Shown: piece after piece, positions 44,522-52,300 of the stretch
How positions within the stretch are numbered: the stretch's first letter is position 1
How the letters are laid out: the number at the start of each line of letters is the position of its first letter
Source of the DNA: Magnimaribacter mokuoloeensis
GTDB lineage: Bacteria; Pseudomonadota; Gammaproteobacteria; Magnimaribacterales; Magnimaribacteraceae
Reading direction: 5' to 3'
NCBI GenBank assembly: GCA_041860225.1
Contig: CP151794.1
Span: 310,001-374,000 of the forward strand
DNA length: 64,000 nt
Notes under the pieces: model-generated
Databases searched by the model: none
Told to the model about the DNA's origin: nothing
Seen by the model: the letters and a program-made list of their open reading frames with translations, nothing else
Made by a program: the position numbers and the translations under genes

Positions 44522-45539
44522 AATAGATGGTTGGATAGACAGAGTAAAAGAAGAAATAATTGATCCACAAAGGGAAATAATTGATCCTCATCATCATCTT
44601 TGGCATGGTCCTCAAAACCCACCTGGTATTAAAGAGAGTTATAGATATCTTTTAGAAGATTTATGGAATGATACTTGTAGTGGTCATAATATAAAAAAAA
44701 CTGTTTTTATTGATTGTGGTCAGGAATATTATTCTGAAGGTCCTGATCGATTTAAGCCTGTGGGTGAAACTGAATTTGTGGTTGAGATTGCCAAGCAGGC
44801 TCAAGAAGATTTATCAAAAGCGCAGATTAGCGGAATAGTAGGGCACGCTAACATGATGTTAGGTACCTCTGTAAATGAAGTGCTAGAAATGCATATTGAA
44901 AAAGGTGATGGCTTGTTTAGAGGTATTCGTCATGCAGGAGGATGGGATGAAGACGAGAGGGTTAAGAATGCCCACTCTCATCCAACACCTCATATTTATT
45001 TGGAGGATGAATTTCAAAAAGGGCTAGAAGAATTAGCCTCTTTAAATATGGTTTTTGATACTTGGCATTACCACAACCAAATTAAGGACTTAACTACCTT
45101 AGCAAAAAATTTACCTGAACTAGTTATCATTCATGACCACTTTGGTGGTCCCTTAGGAATTGGTCCATATAAAAACAAGAGAGAAGAGATATTTGAAAGA
45201 TGGAAAGAGGATATTGTTGATCTGAGCCAGTGTCCTAATGTCTATTCAAAATTAGGAGGATTAGCAATGCCTGTTAATGGTTGGGATTGGCATAAGAGAG
45301 AATTACCTGCAACTTCAGATGAAATACTTCTAGAACAGAGTAGATACTATCTTCATGCATTAGAGTGCTTCGGATCAGAAAGATGTATGTTTGAAAGTAA
45401 CTTTCCTGTAGACCGACAATCGGTTTCTTATCATGTTATATGGAATGCCTTTAAAAAACTCAGCAAAGATTTAGAGGAAGAGGATAAAGCTAATTTATTT
45501 TATGAAACCGCCAGCAAAGTATATAAGTTAGAGTCCTAA
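44505..45539 (+). CDS. Amidohydrolase-2 family metal-dependent hydrolase
   Basis: TIM-barrel hydrolase or decarboxylase of 344 residues, cytosolic. Metal site EIIDPHHHLWHG near residue 25, then LFRGIRHAGGWDEDE, VFDTWHYHNQ, LVIIHDHFGGPLG, and CMFESNFPVDR near the end. These fit the group that includes lactonases and 2-pyrone-dicarboxylate lactonase. Its start overlaps the prolyl oligopeptidase end by 17 bases, and its end overlaps the acyl-CoA dehydrogenase by 12 bases on the other strand. Substrate unknown. Confidence 0.9.
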   Translation: MAKIHEIDGWIDRVKEEIIDPQREIIDPHHHLWHGPQNPPGIKESYRYLLEDLWNDTCSGHNIKKTVFIDCGQEYYSEGPDRFKPVGETEFVVEIAKQAQEDLSKAQISGIVGHANMMLGTSVNEVLEMHIEKGDGLFRGIRHAGGWDEDERVKNAHSHPTPHIYLEDEFQKGLEELASLNMVFDTWHYHNQIKDLTTLAKNLPELVIIHDHFGGPLGIGPYKNKREEIFERWKEDIVDLSQCPNVYSKLGGLAMPVNGWDWHKRELPATSDEILLEQSRYYLHALECFGSERCMFESNFPVDRQSVSYHVIWNAFKKLSKDLEEEDKANLFYETASKVYKLES

Positions 45540-46670
45540 TTGTTTTACAGTGAGATCTTTCATGATTTCTTTAGATCCGCCGCCTATTGCCATCACTTTT
45601 ACCTCTCTATAAATTCTTTCTACAGCATTTCCTCTTAAGTAACCAGCTCCACCAAAAATCTGCATAGCTTCACTAGCTATAGATTCAATACACTCTGAGC
45701 AATAAAATTTAATTTTACTTATTTCTGCTACAGGCATTTCGCCATCATTCATAAGCTGAGCTACCTGATTTAAATAAGCGTCCATAGCATCGATCTTTGC
45801 AGACATATCGGCTAGCTTATGTCGTATTACCTGGTGTTCTATTAAATTTTTACCAAAGGTTTGTCTTTCCTGACTATATTGAACACATTCCTCAAAACAC
45901 CTTTTAGCCATGCCAAGCATTTGTGCGCCCATCATATATCTTTCGTAATTGAAATTATTCATGATGGCAAGAAATCCTTTATTTTCCTCTCCCATTAGAT
46001 TATCTGCAGGGATTCTGCAATTATCAAAATAAAGTGTTGCTGTATCTGAAGACCACCAACCCATTTTTTTATCAATAGAGGATCGGGTAAAGCCCGGTGT
46101 ATCTGCCTCAACAAAAAATAAAGAGATACCACCTAGTCCTTCTTTTCCAGTTCTTGCACCGATTACGAAGTAAGAAGCTTGCATTCCTCCAGTTATAAAA
46201 GTCTTTGATCCATTAAGGACCCATTCATTTCCATCCTTTCGGGCAGTAGTTTTCATTCTTGCCACATCGGAACCACCACCTGGTTCAGTAATTCCCAAGG
46301 AGCCTCCTTTCTTACCTGACATTAGGTCAGGTAAAGCTTTTAACTTTATTTCTTCATTGGCTAGCTCTGTAAGGGGTCCCAACATGATATTTCTTGATCC
46401 TACGCTTGCAAAAAGACCTCCCGCACTAGTTCTTCCCATTTCAACCGAAACATCCTTTCTCATGAATTGATCATCAAACCCTAATCCACCATATTTTTCG
46501 TCTATACCAAATCCAAATACACCTAATTCACATACTTTTTCGTTAATTTCATGAGGATATTCTCCAGCCTCATCCCATTCATTAACATAAGGCCAAATTT
46601 CTGCTTCTAGAAATTTAGATACCATTTCTCTGAAAGTTTTTCTTTCTTCTGTATCGAAAGGATTTCTCAT
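45528..46670 (-). CDS. Acyl-CoA dehydrogenase
   Basis: FAD-dependent enzyme of 380 residues that makes a 2,3-double bond in an acyl-CoA. Full ACAD pattern: FGFGIDEKYGGLGFDDQF, GSLGITEPGGGSDVARMKT, EWVLNGSKTFITGGMQA, YSQERQTFGKNLIEHQ, and MQIFGGAGYLRGNAVERIYREVKVMAIGGGSKEIMKDL at the end. The start is fixed by MRNPFDTEERKTFREMV. It is the last gene in a minus-strand run of three ACADs, 1 base from its upstream neighbour. Chain length is unknown. Confidence 0.93.
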   Translation of the reverse strand: MRNPFDTEERKTFREMVSKFLEAEIWPYVNEWDEAGEYPHEINEKVCELGVFGFGIDEKYGGLGFDDQFMRKDVSVEMGRTSAGGLFASVGSRNIMLGPLTELANEEIKLKALPDLMSGKKGGSLGITEPGGGSDVARMKTTARKDGNEWVLNGSKTFITGGMQASYFVIGARTGKEGLGGISLFFVEADTPGFTRSSIDKKMGWWSSDTATLYFDNCRIPADNLMGEENKGFLAIMNNFNYERYMMGAQMLGMAKRCFEECVQYSQERQTFGKNLIEHQVIRHKLADMSAKIDAMDAYLNQVAQLMNDGEMPVAEISKIKFYCSECIESIASEAMQIFGGAGYLRGNAVERIYREVKVMAIGGGSKEIMKDLTVKQLGL

Positions 46671-46671
46671 T

Positions 46672-47760
46672 TTATTGATCGAATCCTTGAAGTTTTCCTG
46701 CTTCTTCTCTTATTAACTCAGGAGAACCTAACAGTTGTCTATTAAGCCCTATTCTTTTAAACCAATAATGAAGTCCTAATTCATCGGTAAAGCCCATACC
46801 TCCATGAACCTCGGTAGCTGTTTTAGATACTTGTTTTCCTACTTCGGAAACATGAGCTTTAGTTTGACACGCCATTAGACGTGCTTCTTCAGGAACATTA
46901 TCTTGGCAATGCGCCGCGTGCCATATCATGGAATGACAAGGTTCTAGTTCGGCAGCCATTTCCGCACACATATGTTTAACAGCCTGGAAAGAACCAATCA
47001 ATCTTCCGAATTGTTTTCTTTCTAAAGAATATGCAACTGATTTATCTAGCATCACTTGAGCAGCGCCAACAGTATCAGCAGCTAACATTAATCTCCCTGC
47101 ATCAAGTACTTTTTCTATAACTTCTCTATTGCTTGAATTAGGTAAGATCTCTGCATCTACTTTATCGAGAACTAACTCAATTGAAGTTCTAGTTTTGTCT
47201 ACGGTTGTTAGCTCTGTAATAGCGATTCCAGAACTAGATGAATCTACCAAAAATAATTGACCAGACTTGTCTGCAAGAAGATAAGCATCTGCATCTTTCC
47301 CATCTATTAGGAAGAGACATCTCCCGGACAATTTGCCGTTAGAAAATTCAATACCAGAATCTTCTCTTGCACCTACATATTCTGAAAGTCCTACTCCAAT
47401 AACACATTCACCGCCTGCTATCTTAGGTAGCCAATTACTTTTTTGTTGCTCATCTCCTCCAAGGTTAATTGCAATTGGGGCCATAACATAAGATCCTGCA
47501 TAAGGAACAGGCGCTGTTCCAGAACCCAGAGCAGAGGCAACAACAGTTGCAAACAACATATTTAGTTCAAGACCACCATACTCCTCAGGGACAACAAGAC
47601 CACAGAGGCCTAAATCAATTATGCCTTGATGCACTAGTTGAGCCTTTTCAGATTCTCCATTTGCAACCGCTTTAATCACATCCAATGAAGCATTATCTTC
47701 TAGAAATCTATTTATATTTTCCCCTAAACTTTTTTGTTCTTCTGATAATCCAAAATACAT
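46672..47760 (-). CDS. Acyl-CoA dehydrogenase-like subunit (shorter ACAD)
   Basis: A 362-residue ACAD relative. The middle domain is reduced (GVGLSEYVGAREDSGIEF in place of the usual T-E-P-x-x-G-S-D block). The end reads TEVHGGMGFTDELGLHYWFKR rather than the catalytic-Glu arrangement of typical ACADs. LERKQFGRLIGSFQAVKHMCAE is normal. The pattern is like the small subunit of paired, heteromeric ACADs such as those of actinobacterial sterol breakdown. Gaps of 1 and 2 bases to its neighbours support a shared complex with the next ACAD. Pairing is inferred. Confidence 0.88.
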   Translation of the reverse strand: MYFGLSEEQKSLGENINRFLEDNASLDVIKAVANGESEKAQLVHQGIIDLGLCGLVVPEEYGGLELNMLFATVVASALGSGTAPVPYAGSYVMAPIAINLGGDEQQKSNWLPKIAGGECVIGVGLSEYVGAREDSGIEFSNGKLSGRCLFLIDGKDADAYLLADKSGQLFLVDSSSSGIAITELTTVDKTRTSIELVLDKVDAEILPNSSNREVIEKVLDAGRLMLAADTVGAAQVMLDKSVAYSLERKQFGRLIGSFQAVKHMCAEMAAELEPCHSMIWHAAHCQDNVPEEARLMACQTKAHVSEVGKQVSKTATEVHGGMGFTDELGLHYWFKRIGLNRQLLGSPELIREEAGKLQGFDQ

Positions 47761-47762
47761 CT

Positions 47763-48950
47763 TTACGCTCCTTGAATTTTTGGTTCTTTCGGCATACCTA
47801 AGGCACGTTCACTAATTATGTTTTTTTGTATTTGATTAGTGCCACCTCCAATAATTAGCCCCAGGTAGTACATATAAGTCATTTGCCAGGCTCCATTGTC
47901 TCTAAGGTGAGGACTATCTTCGTATAAAGTACCTAACTCACCCATTGCGTCAATAGCCAAACCTTCCAGCTCATGCCTTAACTCTGTTCCTTGAAGTTTT
48001 ACAATTGCTTTCGCTAAATTTGCATCTTGTTCTTTATTTATCTGGGAGGAGAGGATCCTAAGAGCATTAGACTGCTGCGCCATTAACCTACCTTGAATAG
48101 AAAGAAGTCTATCTCTAAATATAGGTTTATCTATCACTCGCTGACCGTCTATAGTTTCATTTTTCATTAAATCTATTAAAGAATTTAATCTATTTTGGGT
48201 AACATTGGGATCTGCTAATGATCCTCTTTCATGACCAAGTGTTGCATTGGCAACTTTCCAACCTTCGCCCCTTGCACCAACAATATTTTTTGCTGGTATT
48301 CTCACATCAGTGAGGAACAATTCATTGAAATCAGAATCTCCAGTCATTTGTTTGATTGGACGTCTGTCTATCCCTTCTGAATCCATAGGCATCAGAAGGT
48401 AACTTATTCCTTGATGTTTTGGCGCATCGGGTTCTGTTCTTACTAAAATAAAACACATTTGAGATAAGTGAGCAGTGCTAGTCCAAATTTTTTGGCCGTT
48501 AATAACCCATTCATCTCCATCAAGTTCAGCTTTTGTTTGTAAGCTAGCTAAATCACTTCCTGAATTAGGTTCAGAATAACCTTGGCACCAAAGAATTTCT
48601 CCCCTTAAAGTAGGTTTTATATACTCCTGCTTCTGCTCTTCAGTCCCGAGAGATAAAAGGGTGGGCACAAGCATTTGTATTCCTTGTCCTCCTGCAGGTT
48701 TAGGGATAGGAGATTTAGCGAACTCTTCAGCAATAATTCTAAGTTTGATGATATCCATATCACCACCATATCCACCGTACTCTTTGGGTATAGATCTTGC
48801 AAAGTAACCGTTATCAATTAACTTTTGTTGCCACTCAACTCTACTTTCGCTTCTTGGTGGGCCGGTAAGCTTCGTTTTCTCATTTTCTTTTATGAAGCTT
48901 ATAACTTCAGCTCTAAAATCATCGTATTGAGGTCCGTATTCTAGATCCAT
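47763..48950 (-). CDS. Acyl-CoA dehydrogenase (larger partner)
   Basis: A 395-residue ACAD of the FadE-type group. It shows SIPKEYGGYGGDMDIIKL, WCQGYSEPNSGSDLASLQTKAE, DEWVINGQKIWTSTAHLSQM, and YYLGLIIGGGTNQIQKNIISERALG at the end, with complete FAD-binding motifs. It opens the ACAD run at 48950, about 80 bases downstream of the DUF1295 gene on the same strand. With the shorter ACAD next to it, it probably forms a heteromeric dehydrogenase; substrate could be a branched or ring-bearing acyl-CoA, which is inference. Confidence 0.92.
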   Translation of the reverse strand: MDLEYGPQYDDFRAEVISFIKENEKTKLTGPPRSESRVEWQQKLIDNGYFARSIPKEYGGYGGDMDIIKLRIIAEEFAKSPIPKPAGGQGIQMLVPTLLSLGTEEQKQEYIKPTLRGEILWCQGYSEPNSGSDLASLQTKAELDGDEWVINGQKIWTSTAHLSQMCFILVRTEPDAPKHQGISYLLMPMDSEGIDRRPIKQMTGDSDFNELFLTDVRIPAKNIVGARGEGWKVANATLGHERGSLADPNVTQNRLNSLIDLMKNETIDGQRVIDKPIFRDRLLSIQGRLMAQQSNALRILSSQINKEQDANLAKAIVKLQGTELRHELEGLAIDAMGELGTLYEDSPHLRDNGAWQMTYMYYLGLIIGGGTNQIQKNIISERALGMPKEPKIQGA

Positions 48951-49032
48951 GAATGTCTCCTAATTAAATCTTATTAATTTATATAGAATAAAGTTAGTCA
49001 GACTTATTCACAAGAATATTTAGATTCTTCTA

Positions 49033-49791
49033 TCAATAGACAAAAGGCAAGATAGCCTTTCTATTGGACGGATAATTTGTAATATTCAATTTAGACCATT
49101 CGTGATTAGTTTTAGCTCTTGGAACCAAATTGGCAAATGTCCAAACAAAAAATGTTAGCGCTGCTGGGCTCATGGTTAATACAAACCAACCAAACCACTC
49201 TATTAATTCACCTAGATAATTAGGACAAGTTATATATCTATATAAAAAGCCGTTTGGGACATGATAGCCTTCTCCATGGTTGGTTCTTAAATTCATTAAG
49301 ATATTATCTGACTTTATATTTATAAACATGCCTATAAGGAAGAGAGATAAACCAATTAAGAAAAAAGGTGAAAATAACCATTCATCGACATATTCACCAA
49401 GAATAAATATCCATATACATTGAATTGTTATGTTTACTATATTAAATAAAATAGCCATCAATATGACTGTTAAAGTCATTCGTTTATTCTCTAGCTTTGC
49501 TCGAAAAGGCCACATCAAAGTTCTATGGATGTAGTGCAGTAACCAGATAGAACTTAGACATATCTCGACATAACCAATAGATTTTTGAAACACAAGAAGA
49601 AAAATAAAAATACCAATTACCGTTGGAGATTCCATTAATATCCAACCAACACGTGAAGGAAGAGTTATTGAAGTTACTGAATTAAGATATCTACCATAGG
49701 GAGCAACTTTAAAAAAAAGTCCAATAAAGGTCCCTATAGCTATAAGAGCCCATAGTACAAGAAACGAATAATAGTAATCTTCTAAGCTCAT
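49033..49791 (-). CDS. DUF1295 / steroid 5-alpha-reductase-like membrane protein
   Basis: A 252-residue protein with about six membrane helices. The C-terminal part, HVPNGFLYRYITCPNYLGELIEWFGWFV then FFVWTFANLVPRAKTNHEWSK, matches the 3-oxo-5-alpha-steroid 4-dehydrogenase C-terminal domain shared with isoprenylcysteine-methyltransferase-like proteins. Reduction of a lipid double bond is possible, but methyl transfer cannot be ruled out. It lies 40 bases downstream of the small SOS-type protein on the same strand and might be carried on the same transcript. Confidence 0.87.
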   Translation of the reverse strand: MSLEDYYYSFLVLWALIAIGTFIGLFFKVAPYGRYLNSVTSITLPSRVGWILMESPTVIGIFIFLLVFQKSIGYVEICLSSIWLLHYIHRTLMWPFRAKLENKRMTLTVILMAILFNIVNITIQCIWIFILGEYVDEWLFSPFFLIGLSLFLIGMFINIKSDNILMNLRTNHGEGYHVPNGFLYRYITCPNYLGELIEWFGWFVLTMSPAALTFFVWTFANLVPRAKTNHEWSKLNITNYPSNRKAILPFVY

Positions 49792-49831
49792 ATGCAGAGC
49801 TTAACAACATAAGGATCAATCAGGTACGAAA

Positions 49832-50020
49832 TTAAAATGACGCGCCTAGCGTTAATGCTAAGGAAATCACTGTTAATGAAACTGATAATACTATGTATAA
49901 GGATGTTACCAATCTATCTATCCAAAGATGATTAAATTGCTCTGTAAACTCTAAAGCATCAACGGTTCTTATCGCCATTGGTTGGCCCGAAGGTCTATTT
50001 TGTCTGTAAATATCTTTCAT
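49832..50020 (-). CDS. Small single-pass membrane protein behind a LexA-type box
   Basis: A 62-residue protein from ATG at 50020. Residues about 34-60 (RLVTSLYIVLSVSLTVISLALTLGASF) form one membrane helix that ends at the C-terminus; the N-terminal half is polar. The start codon directly abuts a near-consensus SOS box whose centre holds the likely -10, so a transcript would begin at or just before 50020 and be leaderless. ATG at 49978 (residue 15) would give a 48-residue form with a leader, and may be the true start. No family recognised. Size, topology and SOS-type control recall small LexA-regulated membrane proteins such as Caulobacter SidA, but no sequence likeness is claimed. Confidence 0.7.
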   Translation of the reverse strand: MKDIYRQNRPSGQPMAIRTVDALEFTEQFNHLWIDRLVTSLYIVLSVSLTVISLALTLGASF

Positions 50021-50040
50021 ACTGTATAAATATACAGTAT
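50019..50040 (-). promoter_or_regulatory. LexA (SOS) box
   Basis: A perfect 22-base palindrome: ATACTGTATA and its exact reverse complement TATACAGTAT separated by AA. The core is CTG-N10-CAG with an all-A/T interior. It differs from the E. coli SOS consensus TACTGTATATATATACAGTA at one position. The minus-strand -35 TTGCAA (50056-50051), 16-base spacer and -10 TATATT (50034-50029) place the box over the promoter. The nearest plus-strand start, the first DUF3604 gene, is 103 bases away and has its own element nearer. Confidence 0.88.
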
Positions 50041-50086
50041 TTTATTTTTTTTGCAACAGTATCCGTAAAAATCAATAAACATAAGC

Positions 50087-50117
50087 TTTTCAAGCGTTCA
50101 TTAAATTGTTAAATTGT
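50087..50117 (+). promoter_or_regulatory. Upstream element shared with the second DUF3604 gene (copy 1)
   Basis: Thirty-one bases that match copy 2 (52248-52278) at TTT-CAAG on the left and across the 14 bases AATTGTTAAATTGT on the right. This copy contains TTAAATTG twice in tandem (50101-50116). It ends 25 bases before the ATG at 50143, where GGGGA serves as ribosome site. It may be a promoter with TTAAAT as -10 or a regulator site. Confidence 0.6.
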
Positions 50118-50142
50118 ACTAAACACTACTTGGGGAAATTTT

Positions 50143-52209
50143 ATGGGCCTTGCAATTCGAACCTTCTCAATTGCCGTCTTATTCGCATTATTGATTTTTA
50201 TTTTAGGAGCAAATAACGTCTTCTCCATCAAAGATGATTTTAGTGATTTCGCTTTAGAGGATAGTCAGAAAGATATTGTTGTTCCGAGCAATAATAATAG
50301 AGACGCTTTTTTTGGTGATTTACATGTGCATACTCGTTATTCTTTTGATGCCTTTATATTTGGTACAACTGCCTCTCCGGATGACGCTTACAGATATGCA
50401 AAAGGAGGAGCAATTAAACATCCTCTCGGATTTGATATGCAGCTGGATGATCCTCTAGATTTTTATGCAGTCACTGATCATGCGGCTTGGTTAGGAATGA
50501 TAAGAGCTTACGCAGATCCAACCACGAAACCGGGAAAATTAGATTTCGCTGCCGATTTGCATGGTTTGAATGATCCTGAGAATTTAAATACCAATACATT
50601 TGCTAGAAGAGCTGGTTTATTTGGAAATTTAATTACTGGCGAATTAATAGAGCCTTCAAAAAATCCTCTTAAGCTTTTAGCTGCCTATCTTCAGGAGGAT
50701 ACAATCTATGGAACTTCAGCTTATGATAGAGAGACTCATCAATCTGCGTGGAGGGATGTTGCAGAGGCTGCTGAGAGGCATAACCAACCTGGAGAGTTTA
50801 CAACTTTCATAGCTTATGAATTTACCTCCAGTGGACCTGGCCAAAGCAATCTTCATAGGAATGTTATTTTTAAAGACAGTAAAGCACCTTTGCAGCCATT
50901 TTCAATTGTTGATTCTCAAAATCCGGAAGATTTATGGAATTGGATGGATAATTTAAGAGGTCTTGGGGTAGAAAGTTTAGCTATTCCGCATAACTCAAAC
51001 GGTTCAAACGGGCAGATGTTTAAACTTGTGGATTGGGCCGGAAATCCAATGGATGATGACTATGCCTCACAAAGAATGAGAAATGAACCTCTTGTAGAGA
51101 TTACTCAAGTAAAAGGAACTTCCGATACTCATCCTCTTCTATCCCCTGAAGATAAATGGGCAGATTTTGGAATAATGAATAATAGGGTTGCTTCTCCCTT
51201 TTATTCTCATCCGAAAGGAAGTTATGTTAGAGATGCCTATCTAAGAGGTTTATCTTTAGAAGCTGAATATAAAATAAATCCTTATAAATTTGGATTAGTA
51301 GGAGCGAGTGACACTCATACAGGGGCTATTTCAGATAAAGAATCCGATTATCATTCAAAGATTGGAATATTAGATGGAACCCCTGAACTAAGAGGAGCAG
51401 CACCTGTAACGCAATCTCTAAGAGATCAGCTGGAAGAAGCTGGTGCTAATGTTATTGTCGATGGCTTTCTTGATATAGAGGGTAAGGATTATATTGATAC
51501 AGGATACACCGAGTGGGGAGCATCTGGTCTTGCTGCTGTTTGGGCAGAAAATAATACAAGAGAATCAATATATGAGGCTTTTCGAAGAAAAGAGACTTTT
51601 GCCACATCAGGAAGTCGCATCAAGGTAAGGTTTTTTGGTGGTTATGACCTCCAAAATATCCTTCAAGAAAAAGATCCTATCAAATACGCTTATGCTAATG
51701 CAGCAACTATGGGATCCGATATAATTCAAAATAATGACACACCACCTGAGTTTTTGGTTTGGGCATTGAGGGATTTAAAAAGAGCACCGTTAGACAGAGT
51801 GCAAATTATCAAAGGATGGACTGAATTAAGCGGCAAACCCCATGAAAAAATTTATGATGTTGCATGTTCTGATGGTAGAAAAGCTAACCCTAACACAGGA
51901 CTTTGTAAGGAAAGCAGAGCCAAAGTAAACCTCAATAATTGTAAGATTTCTAAAAATGTAGGTGCAAATGAGCTTAAGACAGTTTGGCAAGATCCAGACT
52001 TTAATCCAGATCTTAAGGCCTTCTATTACGTGAGAGTTTTAGAGAACCCTACTTGTCGCTGGTCAACCTGGGATGCTCTAAAATCTGGAGAAAAACCAAG
52101 AGAAGATCTTCCGTCAACTATTCAAGAAAGAGCTTGGAGTTCACCGATTTGGTATATTCCTGATAATGAGGGAATAACAACAGGCAATATTCTTCCTGAT
52201 GATATTTAA
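50143..52209 (+). CDS. DUF3604 family protein, paralogue 1
   Basis: A 688-residue protein of the DUF3604 family, related to PHP-type metal hydrolases; the natural substrate is unknown. An N-terminal hydrophobic segment (about residues 7-27, no lipobox) exports or anchors it. Metal-type motifs: AFFGDLHVHTRYSFDAF, DFYAVTDHAAWLG, SLAIPHNSNGSNGQMF, KFGLVGASDTHTGAISD, and RKETFATSGSRIKVRFFGGYD. The C-terminal domain has several cysteines (VACSDG, GLCKES, NNCKIS, PTCRWSTWD). The next gene is a close paralogue 91 bases later, also on the plus strand. Confidence 0.92.
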   Translation: MGLAIRTFSIAVLFALLIFILGANNVFSIKDDFSDFALEDSQKDIVVPSNNNRDAFFGDLHVHTRYSFDAFIFGTTASPDDAYRYAKGGAIKHPLGFDMQLDDPLDFYAVTDHAAWLGMIRAYADPTTKPGKLDFAADLHGLNDPENLNTNTFARRAGLFGNLITGELIEPSKNPLKLLAAYLQEDTIYGTSAYDRETHQSAWRDVAEAAERHNQPGEFTTFIAYEFTSSGPGQSNLHRNVIFKDSKAPLQPFSIVDSQNPEDLWNWMDNLRGLGVESLAIPHNSNGSNGQMFKLVDWAGNPMDDDYASQRMRNEPLVEITQVKGTSDTHPLLSPEDKWADFGIMNNRVASPFYSHPKGSYVRDAYLRGLSLEAEYKINPYKFGLVGASDTHTGAISDKESDYHSKIGILDGTPELRGAAPVTQSLRDQLEEAGANVIVDGFLDIEGKDYIDTGYTEWGASGLAAVWAENNTRESIYEAFRRKETFATSGSRIKVRFFGGYDLQNILQEKDPIKYAYANAATMGSDIIQNNDTPPEFLVWALRDLKRAPLDRVQIIKGWTELSGKPHEKIYDVACSDGRKANPNTGLCKESRAKVNLNNCKISKNVGANELKTVWQDPDFNPDLKAFYYVRVLENPTCRWSTWDALKSGEKPREDLPSTIQERAWSSPIWYIPDNEGITTGNILPDDI

Positions 52210-52247
52210 ATAAAGATTTCATGTCATAGATTTGACAAAACATGACC

Positions 52248-52278
52248 TTTCCAAGATTCTGAATAATTGTTAAATTGT
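52248..52278 (+). promoter_or_regulatory. Upstream element shared with the first DUF3604 gene (copy 2)
   Basis: Copy 2 of the element, with AATTGTTAAATTGT at 52265-52278 ending 22 bases before the ATG at 52301; GGGGA lies between as in copy 1. The same layout before both genes suggests each copy is a promoter or operator carried along by the duplication. TTGACA at 52232-52237 could be a -35 here but has no match in copy 1. Confidence 0.6.
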
Positions 52279-52300
52279 CTCCATCAAAAAGGGGATAAAT

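Noticed and set aside
50143..52209. Small internal and antisense frames in the DUF3604 genes
   Set aside because: They lack ribosome sites and follow the codon pattern of the main gene; they are shadows.
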